A stretch of DNA of 64,000 nt, taken from Sulfobacillus thermosulfidooxidans (lineage in GTDB: Bacteria; Bacillota; Sulfobacillia; Sulfobacillales; Sulfobacillaceae). The stretch covers positions 2,666,001-2,730,000 of the forward strand of contig NZ_LGRO01000001.1 of NCBI RefSeq assembly GCF_001280565.1, read 5' to 3'. This document shows, one piece after another, positions 61,193-64,000 of the stretch (position 1 is the stretch's first letter; each line of letters starts with the position of its first letter). The notes beneath the pieces are model-generated. The model worked only from the letters and a program-made list of their open reading frames with translations, did not search any database and had not been told where the DNA came from. The translations under genes were made by a program, and so were the position numbers.

Positions 61193-62401
61193 GTGGCGAC
61201 CATTGTTGTGGATCATGTCTGGAAACAATTTATGCTGCGCCGGGACCGGGCCGATAGTGTGGGGCAACTTTTGACCCGTATGATTCCCAAGCGCCGCAAA
61301 AAGGCACCGGCAGAACCTTTCTGGGCTTTAAAAGATATCTCGTTGAACATGCCTGCAGGGACCTCATTTGGTATTGTGGGCAACAACGGTTCGGGGAAAA
61401 GCACATTATTAAAAATTTTGACACGCACGATGAGTCCGACGCGCGGTCACATTCATATTGAAGGCCGGGTTTCGGCCCTGGTGGAGTTGGGTGCTGGTTT
61501 TCATCCCGACTTTACTGGTCGGGAAAATGTCTACTTGAACGCGTCGATTTTAGGTATCAGCCGCCGGGCTATTGAAAAAAAGATGGACGATATTATTGAT
61601 TTTGCGGAAATTCGACCGTTTATTGATACCCCGGTCAAGTATTATTCATCCGGAATGCATGCCCGTTTGGGATTTGCCGTAGCGACCAGCGTTGAGCCCG
61701 AAATTCTTATTGTGGACGAGGTTCTTGCAGTCGGTGATGAAGCTTTCCAACAAAAATGTATGGACCGTATTTTTCATATGAAACGGGAAGGCACGAGTAT
61801 TTTGTTGGTGTCTCATGATCTCTCATCCATTGAACGGCTTATGGATCAAGCCATTTGGATTAATAAGGGTGTCATGCAAAAATCCGGTCTTCCTCGCGAC
61901 GTGGTCTTAGCATATCGTCAAAGCGTGTTGGATCAAAATCCACCAAATCCTGTAGAGGAATTCTCCTCCTCTGAAGCAAGACGGGATACTGAAGGCCCTT
62001 TGCAGTTGCAACAGGCTTTTGTACGCAGTCGGGACAAAATTATTGATACCTTGTTATCGGGGGACTCCTTAAATGTTGTTGTCGTCATGGAAAATCATGG
62101 GGACCAGGCGTTTAGGGGACATTTGAGCTTGGCCTTAAGACGGCCGGATGGGCTTGAAATTGCCAGTTTCTCGACGTTACTGGACGGGACACCAGTGCTC
62201 TTCCCACAAGGAACGGTGCGGGTATCGTTGAATATGCCGGAATTGTACTTAACGGCGGGCCAATATGAAATGAGCGTGACTTTATATGATGATAATGGTC
62301 GCCGGTTGAAAGAATGGCCGGGAGCCATTTCCTTGGCTGTACAATCGATGGCAAGAAGCCCAGGACTTTTGGTGCTTCCCCACACGTGGCAGGTGGAATA
62401 G
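61193..62401 (+). CDS. Polysaccharide ABC exporter ATPase (Wzt type with C-terminal domain)
   Basis: A 402-residue ATP-binding protein. Walker A is GNNGSGKST (63-71), the signature is YSSGMHARL (151-159), and Walker B with the D-loop is LIVDEVLAVGDE (172-183). Residues about 265-402 add a beta-sandwich domain absent from TagH-like short forms; in Wzt this domain recognises the cap at the non-reducing end of the glycan. That implies a chain-terminating modification should exist for this polymer. Start is GTG 61193. It overlaps the next glycosyltransferase by one base. Confidence 0.93.
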   Translation: MATIVVDHVWKQFMLRRDRADSVGQLLTRMIPKRRKKAPAEPFWALKDISLNMPAGTSFGIVGNNGSGKSTLLKILTRTMSPTRGHIHIEGRVSALVELGAGFHPDFTGRENVYLNASILGISRRAIEKKMDDIIDFAEIRPFIDTPVKYYSSGMHARLGFAVATSVEPEILIVDEVLAVGDEAFQQKCMDRIFHMKREGTSILLVSHDLSSIERLMDQAIWINKGVMQKSGLPRDVVLAYRQSVLDQNPPNPVEEFSSSEARRDTEGPLQLQQAFVRSRDKIIDTLLSGDSLNVVVVMENHGDQAFRGHLSLALRRPDGLEIASFSTLLDGTPVLFPQGTVRVSLNMPELYLTAGQYEMSVTLYDDNGRRLKEWPGAISLAVQSMARSPGLLVLPHTWQVE

Positions 62402-63492
62402 TGACAAAGCCTGTTATTGGTATAGATGCCCGTTACGGAATGCACAGTCCCCGCCGAGGTATTGGGGAATATATCTACCAATTGCTTCGCCATTTAGCGG
62501 ATATTCCCAGATCCTATGATCTTCTCCTGTATGCTGATGAACGAGCAGATAGGGAGATCATCAAACAATTTCGCTCGGCATTTCCTATAGAGATTTTGAA
62601 GGCTCCCAATTTCTTTTGGTGGGAACAATTTGCTATGCCGCATGCGGCGCGTTCTTTGTCACTCATTCACGGGACGGCCAACATCGGCCCGTTACGCACT
62701 AGACAACCTTTAGTCCTGACGGTTCATGACGTCATTGAATGGCACCGGGGCAAGGATTTCGGAGGTCAAATTCCCTTACGCCATCATTTGAGCCGGTTAT
62801 ACCGGATGAATGCCCTCAAGTATTTAGTGCACAAAAGCGCGCTGATCTTTACGGTGTCTCATCATGCGGCATTAGACATTGCGTCGACGTTACACGTTCC
62901 CATCGATCAGATCATTGTGACGCCCTTGGCCCCTAAATATCAAGCTGACAAGGTCAAATGGCCCAAAAAGCCCTTTGTCTTAGTGTTGGGAGCCATGGAC
63001 CCCAGAAAAAATCTGGCCTTGGTGATGAAAACGGCGGCTTTGTTAGTTAGCCGTGGGGTGTCCTTTAAAGTCGTGGGAATTGAATCCCGTCACTTATCCC
63101 GGGTAATGCAGGATGCTTTGGTCCCGGAGAATGTGGAATTATGCACAATGATTGATGACGTTGCCTTAGCGGATTTATATGCTGAAGCCAGCTGTTTTGT
63201 TTATCCTAGCCTTTACGAGGGGTTTGGTCTACCGATTTTGGAGGCGATGTCCTTGGGCTGTCCGGTGATTACTGGAACCAATAGTTCATTGCCTGAAATC
63301 GGGGGTGATGCGGCTTTCTATGTTGATCCACTCGATCCCTCTCACTTGGCCGATGCAATATGGCAGGTCATCACCCATCCGGATCAACAAAAAGATTTGG
63401 CGGAACGGGGACAACAGCGTGCGGGACGGTTTGACTGGAATAAGACGGCTTCACTGACTGATGAAGGATATCGGCGTGTTCTAGGGATTTAG
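62401..63492 (+). CDS. Family 4 glycosyltransferase
   Basis: A 363-residue GT-B enzyme. The start (GTG 62401) shares its first base with the ATPase stop, and AGGTGG lies close upstream; the protein then begins TKPVIGIDARYGMHSPRRGIGEYI, an exact family-4 N-terminus. An earlier ATG at 62314 is inside the ATPase gene. The donor domain holds GAMDPRKNLALVM and SLYEGFGLPILEAMSLG with E-x7-E. It resembles the enzymes at 35676 and 63531 in the N-terminal motif and, like them, probably adds a mannose-type sugar to the exported glycan. Confidence 0.9.
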   Translation: MTKPVIGIDARYGMHSPRRGIGEYIYQLLRHLADIPRSYDLLLYADERADREIIKQFRSAFPIEILKAPNFFWWEQFAMPHAARSLSLIHGTANIGPLRTRQPLVLTVHDVIEWHRGKDFGGQIPLRHHLSRLYRMNALKYLVHKSALIFTVSHHAALDIASTLHVPIDQIIVTPLAPKYQADKVKWPKKPFVLVLGAMDPRKNLALVMKTAALLVSRGVSFKVVGIESRHLSRVMQDALVPENVELCTMIDDVALADLYAEASCFVYPSLYEGFGLPILEAMSLGCPVITGTNSSLPEIGGDAAFYVDPLDPSHLADAIWQVITHPDQQKDLAERGQQRAGRFDWNKTASLTDEGYRRVLGI

Positions 63493-63530
63493 GGTAATGG
63501 AAAGCGATTAGGCAATGGAGGGGAAAGACA

Positions 63531-64000
63531 ATAGCCACGGTTGTTGCTATGGATGTGCGAGTTTTGTCTGGCCAACGTGAACGCGTTGGAATTGCTCAAT
63601 ATATAGCGCGTTTATTGGCTGAATATCAACATGATGGCCAAGATGTAGCCTTGTACCCTCTGTCCTATGAAAAGAATGATAGTGAATTGGATGGGGTAGG
63701 CGTTCGTGTCATTCGTCGTATCAAAGGAATCCCCTGGCAAAGTCTCTTACTGCCGTGGCATTTACGGCGTCATCACTATGATGTGTTTCATGGCCCGGCA
63801 TTTAGTATTCCGCCCTTCAGTCCCATCCCATCTGTTGTGACGATCCATGATGCCGCCTTCTACCGTATGCCTGAGGTCGTTAGGTCGGATACGGTTCGCT
63901 ATCTGATGCAGGTCGTGCCGCGTTCAATGCGCAATGCGACCAAGATTATCGTTCCTTCTGGGGAAGTGCGAGACGACTTGTTGAAAATGGCTTCGACTTT
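63531..64000 (+). CDS. Family 4 glycosyltransferase, 3' end cut by window; apparent ATA start
   Basis: At least 156 residues of a GT-B enzyme: ATVVAMDVRVLSGQRERVGI is the family's first strand and GIG-like loop, then VVTIHDAAFYRMPE, as in the enzyme at 62401. Reading back in frame, no ATG, GTG, TTG or CTG occurs between the stop at 63495 and ATG 63549. ATG 63549 would delete the first beta strand and lies 25 bases from GGAGGGG. ATA 63531 has that site at 7 bases and restores the normal N-terminus. A base error in the sequence is the main alternative. The gene continues beyond the window. Confidence 0.75.
   Translation, partial: MATVVAMDVRVLSGQRERVGIAQYIARLLAEYQHDGQDVALYPLSYEKNDSELDGVGVRVIRRIKGIPWQSLLLPWHLRRHHYDVFHGPAFSIPPFSPIPSVVTIHDAAFYRMPEVVRSDTVRYLMQVVPRSMRNATKIIVPSGEVRDDLLKMAST

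Overview
The window most likely comes from an acidophilic, spore-forming, sulfur-oxidising Firmicute of the Sulfobacillus type. The markers are a full-length sulfur oxygenase reductase (57627-58547) with every known iron-site and cysteine residue in place, a sedolisin/kumamolisin-type acid protease (47295-48872), a YhbH-SpoVR-PrkA sporulation set (23929-28261), arsenite efflux genes, and roughly 50 % GC by eye. The genus is an inference; I could not search a database. I see no rRNA, tRNA, CRISPR array or insertion sequence.

Most of the window is a dispersed glycan-assembly region. Bases 44-10317 hold housekeeping and mixed genes: an MFS transporter, a Gfo/Idh oxidoreductase, two family-2 glycosyltransferases, TetR and MarR regulators, a coiled-coil lytic transglycosylase and FtsH. 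From an extended -10 promoter at 10551 runs a nucleotide-sugar operon (10622-19648). It carries a PglF-like 4,6-dehydratase, a complete WbpA-B-D-E-I set for UDP-2,3-diacetamido-mannuronic acid, a PglE-like aminotransferase and a PglC-like phosphoglycosyl transferase.

Next come an unusual protein with a PHAX-like RNA-binding segment and a ParB-like tail (19733-20878), a half-size chromate transporter, a MerR/MFS pair and the sporulation operon. Bases 29047-45060 hold two family-4 glycosyltransferases, a lipoprotein, a 1098-residue secreted GH18 protein, and a cluster of four further family-4 glycosyltransferases with an O-antigen ligase/polymerase-like protein and a sugar epimerase. A geranylgeranyl-reductase-like flavoprotein and a DUF3048 lipoprotein follow.

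A second, WbaP-type initiating transferase starts at 45204. After it come a zinc-ribbon protein, the acid protease, arsR-arsB, a UDP-xylose module (UDP-glucose dehydrogenase, UDP-xylose synthase, glycosyltransferase), an M61 protease, a class I aminotransferase and sor. The right end holds a DUF2079 membrane protein, a Wzm/Wzt-type polysaccharide ABC exporter and two family-4 glycosyltransferases, the last cut by the window edge.

Together the genes make unusual activated sugars (diacetamido-uronic acid, an amino-dideoxy sugar, UDP-xylose), load them on a polyprenyl carrier through two different initiating enzymes, extend the chain with at least eleven glycosyltransferases, and export it. No Wzx flippase is visible, so one pathway must be completed outside the window or share the ABC exporter. 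The most novel item is the PHAX-like/ParB-like protein. Two glycosyltransferase genes also appear to begin at non-standard codons (CTG at 35676, ATA at 63531).
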